Shown here piece by piece: positions 33,421 to 46,486 of a stretch of 64,000 nt of DNA. Source of the DNA: Eretmocerus hayati (lineage: Eukaryota; Arthropoda; Insecta; Hymenoptera; Aphelinidae); the NCBI GenBank assembly GCA_029851415.1, contig CM056743.1, positions 118,698,305-118,762,304 of the forward strand. The letters run 5' to 3'. The translations under genes and the position numbers were made by a program. The stretch's first letter is position 1. The number at the start of each line of letters is the position of its first letter. The notes under the pieces were generated by a model. That model saw only the letters and a list, made by a program, of their open reading frames with translations. It made no database searches and was not told the DNA's origin.

Positions 33421-34624
33421 ACAAAGAATATCTTTCTGGAAGAAGACCTAAATAGCTATTTTCCAGAGAGCTTCTACAACGTGATTTAATAGTACTTCCC
33501 GAGAACAAACATTCCGAAAATCGGCGTCATTGCGATTCTTGCATTTTAGTTTCAGATAGATTCATTGAGATCTGACTTGTTGCTTAGCTAATCAATTTTA
33601 TCCCGATTTTCCATCATTCGCGGTGGAAATTTGTCATCACGGGCCATCACGAATGTTATCACGAACGCCATCACATTCGAATGTCAACACGTGCTCTTCG
33701 AGGTTGAAGTATGTTTGAACGGCGATGATTCGGTTAGTCTTTTGCGGGCCGCAAAATCGTGTGATGATGTGTTACGAAGTGTAGATTACCGCAACATTAC
33801 TCCGATACTTTGCAGTGCCATGACGTCATGAATTTTGTAGTGTCAAAATGTGTGGTGTGCCGGAAAGCAAGTGCGGAGCTGTGGAGTGATGTTGTTTTGC
33901 CGATTTGAATCCGTGAGCTCGGGTGATCTGCAATTTTTCATGTTTTCACAGCGGTGCAGCGTCGACAGGAGTCGGCAGAGAAGCACCAGCCTTTTCATAT
34001 CCTAACCAGAGCAGACGCAGCGCGAGAGCGTAAGCGAGTTGTTGTGGGCTGGTGCGTACGCGACAGCTGTTCATCGCTGTTCCTGGCTTTGCGGCGAGTT
34101 CTTGTCAAGTGAGGCAGCGCGCGCCGAGGTCGGCGATCTCGATATGTAGTTGATGGTTTTGTGATTTCGCATCTCGGAATCTGGTGCTGGATGTTTACAG
34201 GCGTCGTTGTCGCACACCGCAGCGAGAAGTGGTTGCAGTGATACAACAATATGGCATTTAGTCTGATTCAGCCTTGGTGTACCTTCGCGCATTCCTTCAA
34301 ATTCCACCAAAAGTCCAGCTGCAGTGTGCCAGATGAGTATCTTGTCTATATTGGGCTGATGATGAGTTTTTCTTCTGTAGAGAATGATGTTTTGTTGTAC
34401 CATTCCCTATTTGAGTATTCTGTGACATCGAAGATGAATGACAGCATTTCTTATGTGCTGCATTAAATTGGATCTGGTCTATGTCTCATTGTTCACATTC
34501 ATCGATAGATCCATTTGGTACCAGCAGATGCAAATTTTTCCTGCTCAGATCCAGATACTGAAACACCAATCCAAGGAGAACTCCAAGATTGTCATGCTTT
34601 GGGTGATGTGCTGAATCTATGAAA

Positions 34625-35295
34625 ATATCCCAAACTGGTCCTGGTGCGATGTCGTGCAGGTTGTCCCGTGGAAGTATCAGACCACCCTGCTCCAGTACCA
34701 AAGTGGTCCCGGACCGGTCCTGCAGGTGTGATGTCGTGCAGGTTCCATGGGAGTGTCGGACCACATCACGCCAGTCCCAAACTGGTCTTGGACCGGTCCT
34801 GGTGCGATGTTGTGTAGGTCCCATGGCAGTGTCGCGCCAGTTCCATACTGGTTGCGGGCCGGACCTGGTGCGATATCATTCAGGTCTCATGGGAGTGTCG
34901 CGCCAGTTCCATACTGGTTCCGGGCCGGACCTGGTGCGATATCATTCAGGTCCCATGGGAGTGTCGCGCTACTCCCACACTGGTCCCAAACCGGTCCTGG
35001 TGTGATATCGCGCGGGTCCCATGGGAGTGTCGGGCTACGTCACGCCGGTCCTAAAGTGGTCCCGGGCCGGTTCTGGTGCAATACTATGCAAGTAACGCGG
35101 GAGTGACGATACTTGCCGAGCCAGTCTACAACTGGTCCTGCACCGGTCCTGCAGCAGTACCGTCAAGGTTCCGAGTAAGTGTCGGACAATGCCACGTCAG
35201 TCCCAAACTGGTCCCGGGCCGGTCCTGGTACGATTTCGTGGAGGTCCCAAGCGAGTGTCAGGCAACGCCGCACCAGTCCCAAACTGGTCTCGAAC
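34625..35295 (+). repeat. 67-bp minisatellite, about ten units
   Basis: Each unit contains GTGTCGCGCCAGT, TCC-ACTGGT, GGGCCGG-CCTGGTGCGAT and CAGGTCCCATGGGA. Units near 34828-34961 are the most alike, and outer units are diverged. It lies exactly in the loop of the foldback element. Confidence 0.85.
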
Positions 35296-35747
35296 GGGTA
35301 CAAAAAAGCATCATTTCCTACAGGAGAAAAACTCATTATCAGTCCAATACAGAAAAAATACTCATCTGACACACTGCAGCTGGACTTTTGGTGAAATTTG
35401 AAGAAATGCGCGAAGGTACACCAAGGTTGAATCAGACTAAATGCGATATTGCTCTAACACTGCAACCACTTCTAGCTGCGGTGTGCGACAACGACGCCTG
35501 TAAATGTCCAACACCAGATTCCGAGACGCGAAATCACAAAACCATCAACATATCGAGATCGCCGACCTCGGCGCGCGCTGCCTCACTTGGCAGGAACTCA
35601 CGGCAAAGCCAGGAACAGCAATGAACAGCTGTCGCGTACGCACCAGCCCACAACAACTCGCTTACGCTCTCGCGCTACGTCTGCTCTGGTAAGGATATAA
35701 AAAGGTTGATGCTTCTCTGCCGACTCCTGTCTACGCTGCACCGCTGT

Positions 35748-35935
35748 CTGTTACGGGCGCAAGCTACACAAGCGCCCGCACTTCAAGTGTATCGCATATA
35801 AGGACCGCCGCTTGGTGCAGCCGGACTAGCTCAGTCAACAGCGTGTCAGACTCTTGATCAAGAGGTCGCCGGATCGTTTCCCGGTGGCCGCACTTTTTAT
35901 TCAGTGCATGAAGGAGAATAAAATCATAACACTGT
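35748..35935 (+). mobile_element. tRNA-Lys-like SINE inserted in one foldback arm
   Basis: These 188 bases are absent from the left arm and are bracketed by CTGT (35744-35747 and 35932-35935). The core 35819-35893 is tRNA-like: A box TAGCTCAGTCAACAG, anticodon-loop-like CTCTTGA as in tRNA-Lys(CTT), B box GGATCGTTTCC, then a TTTTT terminator. Acceptor and T stems pair poorly, so I do not call it a working tRNA. Confidence 0.65.
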
Positions 35936-36280
35936 CAAAACATGGAAAATTGCAGATCACCCGAGCTCACGGATTCAAATCGGCAAAACTACATCACTTT
36001 ACAGCTCCGCACTTGCTCCGCGGCACACCACACATTTTGACACTACAAAATTTATGACGTCATGGCACTGCAAAGAATCGCGGCCCGCGAAAAACTAACC
36101 GAATCATCGCCGATCGAACATACTTTAACCTCGAAGAGCACGTGTTGACATTCGAATGTAATGGCGTTCGTGATGACATTCGTGATGGCCCGTGATGGCA
36201 AATTTCCACCACGAATGATGGCAAATCGGGATGGCTTTCGGAATTTTTGTCCTCGGGGAGTACTATCAAATCACGTTGTA

Positions 36281-38375
36281 TATGCGCGACTATGACTTCT
36301 TACAATATACCTACCTTAAGGTAGCACTCGCGGGTATAGGACGATGAGGGTCATCGATCCCAAAAAATTCCTGAACATACTTCAAATGATTCTCAATCGA
36401 TACCCGTTTGGAAAAAAGAGGTTGCCGACCTCTTTTTCGAGAGAAAAATTCATGAACATCTCGCCCTTATACACGCGTTCTTATGGCGCGGACGCACAAA
36501 AGTGCACATCACTCGTGAACGATGAGCGTGTTAATTCCCCCAAAATTCTGAGAGTTGCATGAAACCTCGAGAAACTGAATGAAACGAGAAAATTCATGGG
36601 TCGCCGATAAAATAGAAAAGATATTGCAAAGCAGACTTATGAACTCGGGTTATAGTATACCGATATATAACGTCGGGAGTGTACCTGCTCGGGGGAGCCC
36701 CACGCTTGGTACGGCCCTACGCGCTAGTGCTACCTTAAGGTTTACTTTGATGAGTTTCTGTCCTGGCTTCCAAATGCGCTGAATCGCTTGTCGATATCTT
36801 CTCCCGTTTCAGAGCGATAGCCGTTTTTATCTGAAAAAGTCAGTGCTTTTTCATCAAATGAGATCGAAAATTGAGCCAATATGCTCACCAACCACGTAAA
36901 ATGTCCTAAGCGGTCGGTGTTTCATCACATTTTGAGATATAAAAACGGAGAAAAGTCATGCCCATAAGATCTGGACATCATCTTTTACCGATCATTCATT
37001 TCACGTGTAATATGTAACTCACGGATCAAGCTTTATACAACCCCCATTTCTTAATTCTCACGAGCTCAAGTTCACGAATCTACCGCGAAATATTGAAAAG
37101 CGCAAGTTCTAATATGGAAAAGCTACGCGTGATCCATCATTTGACCAAATGGCTGGGGTACGGTAGCCGTTCGACCAAAAGGCTGGTTTTAGCCCGCCCG
37201 ATTGTAGAATGAACCGTCTTAAAATGAAACGGCTGATTCTACCAAAGGCTGCCACATATAAATTAGTTGTAATAGGAGATATGCGCATAGAATGAAACTT
37301 AGATAAGATTTTGTTGAGTTATTTTAAAGAGAATCGCTCTTAGAGGAATTCAGATGATCGAAAATAGGGTTTTTGAGCAAGATATATCGTTTGGTTGAGG
37401 GGAAATTTTAATACAGTTTGTGTAAAATCGAGTGTGAAATATATCGAAATGTGGTTCTTTGTAAAATTTGTGATTTTTGGAGGATAAATTGAATTTTAAT
37501 CATATTGAAGGGAATTTAGGAAATTTCGGTATTAACCAAGAAATTTAAATTGTGGTATAAGTATCAATTTAGTTTATTGGAATTTTGTGAAATCAATCTG
37601 AGAAAGAGACATGACGAAAATATGAATATTGAAGAAAATGTTTGTGCTTGTTTTGAGTTATTTTTTTCAGAAAGCTTATTAGGGCGATTGGAGCTATCCA
37701 AACTAGGGTTATTTCAGCAATATCTGAAGTTTGGTTGACACTGAATTTTGATACAGTTGGTTTAAACATGCTTGGAGTTGTCGGATTTCATGGTTTAAAC
37801 ATGAATGGAGTTTTTGGCGAAAATTTTGATTATTTCCTGAAAATTCAAGTGTATGGAGATTGAATCAAATTTTGGTATCAATCAATCGATAGATTAAGCC
37901 GATAAAACCATATCTCAGGTGACCAGAATTGCAGTAAAACAACGGAGGAGAAAAATATCTTACTATGAACTAACACAATTTTAGCAATTTTACCTCAAAA
38001 CGCCTCTAAATTAAAGTCGACTGGGACAGAAGAGCTGACAAATCGCTGGCCTCATCTTCGAATGATTCTATATAACTCGTAGAAAATGAAATTTCGATTA
38101 GGTGAACCGTACAAGAGAAAGCGTGTCGGGGAAAAAACACACACACACACACACGGACAAAGGTACGGAAAGATGGGTCCTTCAAATGTCTTGGAGGCGC
38201 GTGGGAGGAAAAGCTTGAACTCCAATCGATGGATTTTGTCGAGAGGGACAAATTGGTTGAGGCATCATTTTGATAAGAGGAATTTTGTTGGAGAAAATAT
38301 TGGATTAGATGGAAAAATTGATCAAAAATTTGCTGGACCAAGAACATAGCTCTCTCTTTGGAGAAAGCAAAACAA
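36281..38375. other. No gene seen in about 2.1 kb
   Basis: AT-rich DNA. ACCTTAAGGTAGCACT near 36312 and GCTAGTGCTACCTTAAGG near 36722 form an inverted pair that could bound a decayed MITE of about 430 bases. A short (AC)n lies at 38138-38155. No gene recognised. Confidence 0.5.
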
Positions 38376-39468
38376 GTAGGGGAGAACGGGGTACGATGGT
38401 TTCTGCGGGTCAGATGGTCAATGCGATTTCTCCAAAGTTCTTGATGATAAAAATCTGAAAAAAATTGTAATCGATAGTTTTTCACTCTGTCCACTTCCCC
38501 GGTGGAGAAAAATAGCGTGACTTTGCTTTTTTTATTGAAAAAAAATCTACTGTATTTTGACCCATAATCTCGCGAAAAAAGGTCGATTTTCTTCACCGTG
38601 CGATTCATTCAGCAGATAAGCTACGCTTCCCGGGCCAAGCCTATCTTAAAGTACAAGTCCTGAGCTTAAAAATGACCTCTTGAAAAAGTTTTCTAGCTCA
38701 CTGCAAGTAATTAATTTTCCGAGTTGAAAGTGATAAGTTCGACGGGGTAAGACGGTCAGTCCAACGGGGCGGAGATGGCTATGGGAAAACGGAGCGGCGC
38801 GTCGGGCTGGCGCTGCCGTACCTAACCTTACGCGAGATACTCATACCAACTCATACCATATTCGACTCTGACAGGCATGGTTTTTCCGATTGATTACACC
38901 ACGGATTTAATTGTTTTACGATATTATCATCACTAATTCCAAGAATGTTTAACTAAAAATACACTGAAATGAGCTGAAATGGTGCATACAATCCTTGCTT
39001 TGGTATCACTACCATCGACGAATCGTTCACGTTTTGTAAGCAGATTATGGCATTCCACAGTAAACTCTTATTAGATCACATTTATCCGAACATATGAGCT
39101 CAATTCATAAATTCACGCACTTGTCCATGACAAAAACGAGTACTGAATCATTAGATGGCTTTACACGTGCTTTACACAACATTGCTGTCATGTCATAGCA
39201 GAAAGCATACTTCGCTCCTCGGGAATTTGTCCATACCCATCTCCGCCCCACTCGACTGACCATCGTACCCCGTGCGGGGTACGACGGTCAGTTTTCGAAA
39301 AAATTCTCTTACGAAAAAACGAATCGCTCAAAAAATCTGAAAAACACTCAGTTTTGTTCCTTAGGGTCTCTACTTCAAATATATGTTCTTTGAAATCACC
39401 TACAGGCGCAATTGTTCGTGACAGAGCCGTGAACAAAAAAGTGACCGTAGTACCCCGCTCTCCCCTAC
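38376..39468. mobile_element. MITE of the GTAGGGGAGA(A/G)CGGGGTA family, copy 1
   Basis: Left end GTAGGGGAGAACGGGGTACG and right end TACCCCGCTCTCCCCTAC are inverse. The phrase GGTACGA(T/C)GGT or its inverse recurs inside (38390, 38750, 39240-39285). A second copy at 57341-58384 shares an internal segment with ACACCACGGAT. No coding capacity. Confidence 0.75.
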
Positions 39469-39479
39469 AAACCTCAATT

Positions 39480-39635
39480 TTTAAGAGTCTTCAGGGCTCT
39501 TGCTCTAGCAGAAAACCTCATTTCAAGAAACGCAAAAAATTTTTTTCTCTGTCTACGTGCAAAGTCGCAAAAATTGTGACCCCAAGCGTTTTGATTTGGA
39601 AAAAATCAAATTTTTCGGACCACTTCATTGTAGAG
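39480..39635 (-). repeat. Interspersed repeat also present at 29660-29820
   Basis: On the minus strand it repeats, in the same order, the GGGCTCTTGC / GCAAGAGCCC block, the ACGTGCAAAGT-like stretch and CCAAATCAAAA of 29660-29820. It lies immediately beside the MITE ending at 39468. Confidence 0.65.
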
Positions 39636-42035
39636 CCTCGACGAGATCATTATTTGTCAGCAATCGTTCACAAGACGGTATCAGTGGGCAGCTGTTGACG
39701 ATTACGCATGATCGATGACAAATCATTTCCGTGAAATCCGTAACTAGCTTTCTGGAAATGAAAAAAATCCGACGAGAGTCTGCTCATTGTGAATTGCGAA
39801 AGTTCATGGGTCTGCCGCAAATTTATACGTGCAGCCATGCACGGCGCACTCGACCGTACAGCAGACGTCTCCGCTGAGAGTCAAGGGGAGCCAAGTTAGC
39901 TGCGAATTGGCTTGCTTGCGATGACATCGCATCCTTCTCTCTGCTTCGGGTGGACCTCCACTTCACCGTCTCCTCACTAAGATGACATTTTCTGCCATTT
40001 TCCTCAAAATTACATACACCCCTGGTGTGTACTCCAAAATGACTCACACAGACATGTTGAACAGCCTTTATATTCTCCGTGTGCTTTACTCAGAATTTTT
40101 GGTGCAACAACCGCGAATCAATGCTACGCTCAAACCATGCTATGTTACTAGTTGCAATCGCCCCAGTTTACCGAGGGAGCCCACCCTTGCGTTTTCAGAG
40201 CCCCCTTATCGACTCCTTTCGAACAGCGCACTCTCCCCCAATCGACATCGCACATGTGGGCAAAGTTTTGTCTTGCTATCTTGAATGGTTTTGATGATTG
40301 ACATCCACACGTTCCATGTAACAGCCTCTAATTTACTCTTATAAGATTTTGTTGACTTACTCTTTCTCTTTCCTGTATTCGCTCTCTGGCGTGTCTGTAT
40401 CCCTCTCTTGTTTGTCAGTTATTCTTGTATTCTCACTGTGGCTGTATTTCTGACAAGTAAATGTATACCTCACGTTTCAAGCTCTTTTTCGTTAACTCCC
40501 TTTGATTGACTGACTCCTGTTTGGGGCTGAATTGTGGGGGCAACAATTTTGTCACGCAAAAGGGAAAGCTAGTTTCTCGAGGGTGGTAGAAAATGTCCAG
40601 TCTCTCTTCATTTACATAAAACATGGAACACTATTAAAAGTTTCGAGGCAGTGATTCATTCGCACTACGTAGTACACTGAAGCTTATTGACTGACTATGA
40701 AATTTTGTTCCTTTCATTGGTGATTCAGGAATTGATGGGAGATTTTACATGAAAATTAGACAAATATTCAAGGAGAGCAAGTATTCACCCGAGTTTTGAT
40801 TCATAAGTTCCGTAATTTGATACCCAACGAAAAGTCTGATTCTTTGACGCTCATGGTTATGTGATCAAACCGTACTGCTTACTACTCCATCGACGACGCC
40901 ACGGTAATCCGCATAGCTTACTTCAAACAGTTTGTAATTTTCCAATAATTGCAAACTTTTTCGGATCGAAACATTGAGTTAGCGCGCTTCACGCTACAAT
41001 TTTCGATCATTCGAGCTTTGTCGCGTCTCAAAACTCACAATATTTTTCGAATGATTTGAAAAATGGCAAACGTGCATGACCGCGTAGTTCTATGACGCGG
41101 GTGCGATAACTCAAGATTGCAGTTTTCCAAGACATCCAATGAATATCGTGAGTTTTGAGACGCGACAGAGCTCAAATTCTTGAAAGTCTTATCGCGGAGC
41201 ACATTCACTCAATGATTTAATCAGAAAAGTGTCTGCAAATATTTAACAGTTGTTAAAATCACGCCATGTCGATAAAACAGGGCATTATGGATTTGTCATC
41301 AAAAACAAGTCTTTACACGGGATCCGTACAACTGGTGAGATGTGAATCAGGGCTATTTGGAATTTGGAGGAACTTTGTACTCCCTCGTTTTTGGAGTATA
41401 TTTGGCGGGTACCATATCAAAGTGGTACTTTTGCTCAAGCTTAAGTGTGCCAAGAAGTAGGATAAAGTGCCCACAGTTCTAAAAAGTGAACTACATTCGT
41501 TGGAAAACTAGATCAGTAGTTTTGAATACGTATTCGAGAAGAAATGTGAATGACTTGAGTATTCTTCGATTCAATGCTCATTAAGGTGAGCCAAAAAAAC
41601 TTCTTCTCGAGAATTGCTTAGTATCAGTTGGCTGCTGTCATTAAATCTGATCTCGTTGCTTTTAGAAAGTCATCATGTTCCCCGTTTTTATCTTTCTCCG
41701 TTTCCTAAAAGCACGGGATCTTGTCTGGAAGGTTAAAATACCTGATAGAAAGAAAAACATATGGGTGAAACTTCCTGAGCACCAATTATAATGCAATGTT
41801 CACAAAAATCCTAACTCAAAGGGAATATAATGGTAAACCGTTGAATGCCGTTTCCGATACCTATTTTATTAAATTTCAAGGTTCTTGCTCCACCTAAAAA
41901 AACTCGACTCTGCGTAGAAAATTTCATATAATCCCACCCAAAGACAATGAATCCCGGCTAGTGCTCAGTAATTCTCAGAATAAAAACGTTCATACAGTTT
42001 ACCCCTAGTATTTAATCCAGCGTTCAGCCACTTTG
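39636..42035. other. No gene seen; one palindrome
   Basis: No domain recognised. An inverted pair GTCGCGTCTCAAAACTCAC (41022) and GTGAGTTTTGAGACGCGAC (41150) lies in a 240-base foldback repeat at about 40975-41215. Confidence 0.5.
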
Positions 42036-42194
42036 TACACTTGGCGTCAACAAATACTTTCCGATGGTGCAGGGGATCCTTTCCTGCGAGCGAGCATCTG
42101 ATGTCTTCACCACATGAAGGCAGGTTATATTTTGACGGCCGCAGGAAAGGATCCCCTGCACCCTCGGAAAGTATTTGTTGACGCCAAGTGTACA
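42036..42194. repeat. Near-perfect 160-bp hairpin
   Basis: TGTACACTTGGCGTCAACAA at the left is exactly inverted at the right end, and pairing continues through ATACTTTCCGA and TGCAGGGGATCCTTTCCTGC. The arms are about 58 bases with a loop of about 45. This is a small MITE or hairpin RNA source. Confidence 0.8.
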
Positions 42195-44039
42195 ATAGAA
42201 ATTCGCGCGTTCAACATTTCCGAAGGATTTTTTTCTTTTCTTCGTTGCATATTCACTAGAGAATGATATCGCTGTGCCATTGTGGAAATAATGAGTCAGA
42301 TCGACGTTGAGATATCGCTGTTTGAGTTTGATAGTTTGCTAGAAAAAGTTTATGACTATATGTATATTGGGTGTATGTGTGCGAGCACAGTATATTTATT
42401 CAACCCTTTGAGATTCTCTATTAGATATCATGGGTTTGAAACCAAACATGTCAATCTGTGGATTGCAAGGCATTTCAATGGTAACACTCGACAATGTATC
42501 ACACGCAGCCTCAAAATTGACAGCTCACTCAACCCATGAAAGCTTTTCTACGTTTCCTCACTCTCCGAAGTGCGGAAAGCCCATATTCAACCCTCAAATA
42601 CATACAACTCATGGCTTGAGCCCCTTCTCAAAAGCTACTAGTACATATCCGCTGTCTAGCTTGATATTGAGTTCAGGCAGAGTAGTGCTATCGAGCTGCG
42701 AGATTATCAAAGGGGAGCGTGATGTACTCTGTGGCAGAGTCACCCTGTTCTCTTCGTGTTAAGCGCCATCAATGTATGGACATCTGTGCCATTGCAACGC
42801 GAGTCTGATCGCATGTCAAACATTACACACGCACGATTACTTGTGTTTGGGAGATAGATAGTAAACTCTGTACTAGTGATATAGACAATCCGCGTTGTCT
42901 ATTCCTGAGAACTGAGTTTAATCCGAATGAAGATACATGTAGGGGAGAGTGGGGTGAAATTGGATGGATCTTACAGTGGGGCTATTTGGCGATACTTGGG
43001 GCTAAGTGCACTACGAGGCTTTGAAGTTCGAGTGTTGAACAGGCTGTAAAAATTTTTCAGACCCGTAGGTCTCAGTATTCATACTTTTCCTTGAAGTTTG
43101 AAAAAAACTGTCCAAATTCGCCCCGCATTTGGGGGCACATTTGTCAACTTTTGGGGACAAATTTGGACAGCCTTCAAAATCAAGGCATACGGCGATATTC
43201 TCCGCCTATTAGAGTCGCATCTGCTTACACAAACCTGTGGTAATAATCCAAAATCAAGAGGGAAACCCGATCGCGACTTTTACATTCTCCCACAGTCTCA
43301 GCAATTGAGTCATTTTTAACATCATCGGAATAGGCGGTTTATTGGTGCTCTATCGTCTTCAGCAATCAGCAATCGACTTGTATCTTCTAAGAGTCAACTT
43401 TTCTGGTCATCCTTCTTATTGGATGAGCTTACACTTGCTCTACGTCAGATAATGTGTAGTAATCAAGTCAAATGTCAGCAAATGCATGAGGAGAGTGTAA
43501 ATGCGTATAAGCGAGCATTCGAGCTTCGGGAACGTCAACAGCGACAACTCACCTACAATCTAACTCCTAAGATGGTCATTTGACATCGTACGTACAATTT
43601 GTCACCCACTTTTAACAACTCAATTCATCCTCATCCTCGCGCTCCGGCAAACTTGAACAACATATGCTTTTACCCATGTCGTGTTTACGCGTACACATGT
43701 GTATATGAGTCATTCTTTTTATTATTACCAGGTTTTTGGTCGATGGTCAGGGATTTTCCTGTAACTTTAGACACATGTCATACATGATGAAAGAAGATGA
43801 AAAGCAAAGTGTATAGATCTCAAAATTCATCCGTGCGGGCTTGACGCGCTGTTTTCGTTTTTGAAATTTGCAAAAAAATCGACTTTTTCATTTTTTAATT
43901 GATTTTTCACGGATATAAAACTCATTGAAAAATTTCTTTCGAGCACATATTTCGACGTAAAAAAGCTGAATTTCACGAAAAAAAATACTCCCAAATCTGG
44001 AAAAGGTCAACATAAACTCAAAATAGTACATTACGTAAC
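42195..44039. other. No gene seen; solitary MITE end
   Basis: GTAGGGGAGAGTGGGGTGAA at 42941 matches the end of the 38376 and 57341 MITE family, but no partner end was found. 43734-43860 resembles 16816-16880. No gene recognised. Confidence 0.5.
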
Positions 44040-44400
44040 AAGGGTGGAAATTGCATTTTCCGCACGAGTTGCCGCGGCCAGTGCGGAAATAGTGTATTAT
44101 CTGCACGTAGATGGGTAGTTTTGTACTAAGGACTGTTTATGGCACGAGCGAGGCGAGTGTTATAAGTCCTTCGTAACAAAACTGCCCATCTGCACGCAGT
44201 TTCATATGATATTTTATAGCACGAGAATCCAAAAATCATATTCAAATTTGCGATTTTTAGGTTAGAGTGCTATAAAGTTACTTTTCCAAGTCACTATTTA
44301 TATCAACACAAGTTGATATTTTAGAGTGCGGAAGAGTAGGTTTTCCGCACGCATCACGGCATGAGTGCGAAGCACTTCCACCCGCGTTGCGTACACTATT
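44040..44400. repeat. TTTCCGCAC-family repeat, second block
   Basis: Contains TTTTCCGCACGAGTTGCC, AGTGCGGAAATAGTG and TTTTCCGCACGCATCACG, related to 33110-33420. A palindromic stretch around 44110-44200 (GATGGGCAG/CTGCCCATC with TTTTGTACTAAGGAC / TCCTTCGTAACAAAAC) forms a foldback. Confidence 0.6.
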
Positions 44401-46486
44401 TTTTGTGCTGAGTGGGGAAAGCTGTCTCTCCTTCTATGGTAAATGTAATTTGGAGTTGAAAGACCATAGGAGAGTGTATCTGAGTCAGGGAAGCGAGTCT
44501 CACTGTGAGAAAACTTCTGATATAAGTAACACATATGTGATGAAAGCTTCGAAGGTTTCGTGCGGGATACTTCGATAGAGATTTGCAAACAAGACGATTG
44601 ACCAATTTGCTTGAGAGCGTTCCTTTCATAATACCCAGACTGCGACACAGAATTTGAGGTACTTTTGAGAGCGACCCTTAAAAATTTTCGTACATTTCTT
44701 GGAAAGTTTCCAAGGTATTCCCGACGAGTTGTCCTATTTGGATTTGATTAGATGCCTCACAAATCAACTAGTCCGATCTGCGCTCTTCAGACGAGAACCT
44801 CGACAAAGACCGCTAGAGATGTTCTCAACACGTTCCCACCAAATCCCCGCATGTCCTCGTGATGTTTCCAAAAACCTCTCAACATATTGTCGAATTATTT
44901 TTGAGAGATTCTAGAGAATGGGTATGAATATATCGCAATACACTCTTGAGCATTCTGGCGATGAATGGAATGTAGATGATTGGTAAGATTATGACTTAGA
45001 TAGAGTGGTCGGACGAAGAGGAAACTTCCAACATCTACCTCGTTTCAAGTTACAGGTTTCATCTTTTTGTGAGTCGATATGAACTAACTACCGTTTGATA
45101 CTAAATATTGAATTTTTTGGGCGAACTATACCCTGGAAGGAAGTTGAAGAAGTTGACAGTGTACGAAATGTGATTTAGTCGTATGCACTTTTCGACTGTT
45201 GGGGTTAAATTCTGAGTAATTTTAAACCCTGCATTTTAATTCGTACATAATACTTTATTCTCTAATACAAGAAAAAGATTTCACAGAGTATAGCACGACA
45301 TGTGAATCGTGCAAGATCGCTTAGCTTACTGACGCTACTCAGCTCTCGTCTGAGGGTAGAGGGTTCAACCGTCATCGGTACTCACACACATACACACACA
45401 TATATGTACATATGTAAGCATAGGTGGGGTAAGAATGGATACAGGCAGGGTAATTAAATTGAGAATTATAATTTGAAGACGAAAAAGTCATAAAGTCAAA
45501 GTCAAGTATGTTAGCAACTACGTCTCTATTTCTTCGAATCCCTAGTTAGAGTTTTGAATGCATCAGAGCTTATCTCTTTGTGATATTCCCACGAAAAATT
45601 CTCAAAAACCCGGTTTGATATACTTTCACGGCCGTGAATGAATACGCGGTAAGCAAGATTGCAGCCTCACAATTAGAGCCATCATTGTGATTTTCGTGAG
45701 TTAAGCATGATTGGCCTCCATTATCAAGACAATGTAGTTCTGGTGCTGGAGACCGGGATTGAACTTTCCCATTAACAATTTAAAGGAAAACCAGTCTCGT
45801 TTTTGTGCGATATTTTTGTTTACTATGTGACCGTCATAGAGTAGATTGAAACGTGACTTATGACAAAAATTCAACTTTTCTCATCCCACATTGGTAGATC
45901 GAGCTCTACACTGGAAAAACCAAGCGTGATCGGACAAGTTCATTGTTTAAGGGTACGGAAAGCTCAAGGTATTCGTTGAAATAGATGATCTTGTTAAATA
46001 ATTTCTCAAAAAAGTCTGGGAAATCGGCTTGAAATCACTATGAGTTGAAATCGTTGACGTGATTCTGGCGATGTCGACAACCTTATATGAATTACAAAAG
46101 CTGATTCCGACAGATGTGCGCTGAGCTGTTCCACTTCTGTTTTCCAATGAAGTGTAGAAGTTCCACAGAAACGTCTTTATTTGACAAGAACATCGATTAT
46201 ATTAAGGTATCGACATAAACATATATCGTTCAATCACAACTTGTATACAGCCGGATTTTTGTCACTATTTTTATTGAACAGCATATTCATCGAAGATTCA
46301 TTCCGAAGTTATCTAGCCAAAGATATCTGCTGCATGAGGTTTTTTCATTGTCTCCATATGCAAGATACCCAACTAGTGTGTAGGGACAGAGGTATCTTGC
46401 ATCTGAAGATGATGGAAAAATCTTAGCAGATACCTTCAGACAGGTATTTTTAGAGTGAGCCTTCAACAAACGTGCTCTTTAATCGG
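44401..46486. other. No gene seen apart from a SINE-like unit
   Basis: Short frames only, and no domain. The SINE-like unit is at 45300-45400. Confidence 0.5.
45300..45420 (+). repeat. tRNA-like SINE with (AC)n tail
   Basis: TAGCTTACTGACGC resembles an A box, and GGGTTCAACCGTC a B box 40 bases on. ACACACATACACACACATAT follows as a tail-like microsatellite. The order head-then-simple-repeat is typical of tRNA SINEs. Confidence 0.5.

Larger units (their letters stand above)
33475..36280. mobile_element. 2.8-kb foldback element with arms of about 0.9 kb
   Basis: Starts TACAACGTGATTT and ends AAATCACGTTGTA. The left arm 33475-34395 and the right arm 35295-36280 match in inverse across long stretches, such as TGAGGCAGCGCGCGCCGAGG, CGCGACAGCTGTTCAT and GTGTGCCAGATGAGTAT. 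The left arm has about 120 bases that the right lacks (33520-33600), and the right arm holds a SINE insertion. The centre is a 67-bp minisatellite (34625-35295). No transposase is seen. Arms plus tandem centre resemble Foldback elements. Confidence 0.85.

Noticed and set aside
34486..35401. Pro/Gly/Ser-rich proteins over the 67-bp repeat
   Set aside because: Frames follow the minisatellite period and are open in several frames; no start, motif or codon signal.
35819..35893. Functional tRNA-Lys gene
   Set aside because: A and B boxes and a terminator are present, but the acceptor and T stems do not pair well, and the unit is a bracketed insertion, as for a SINE.
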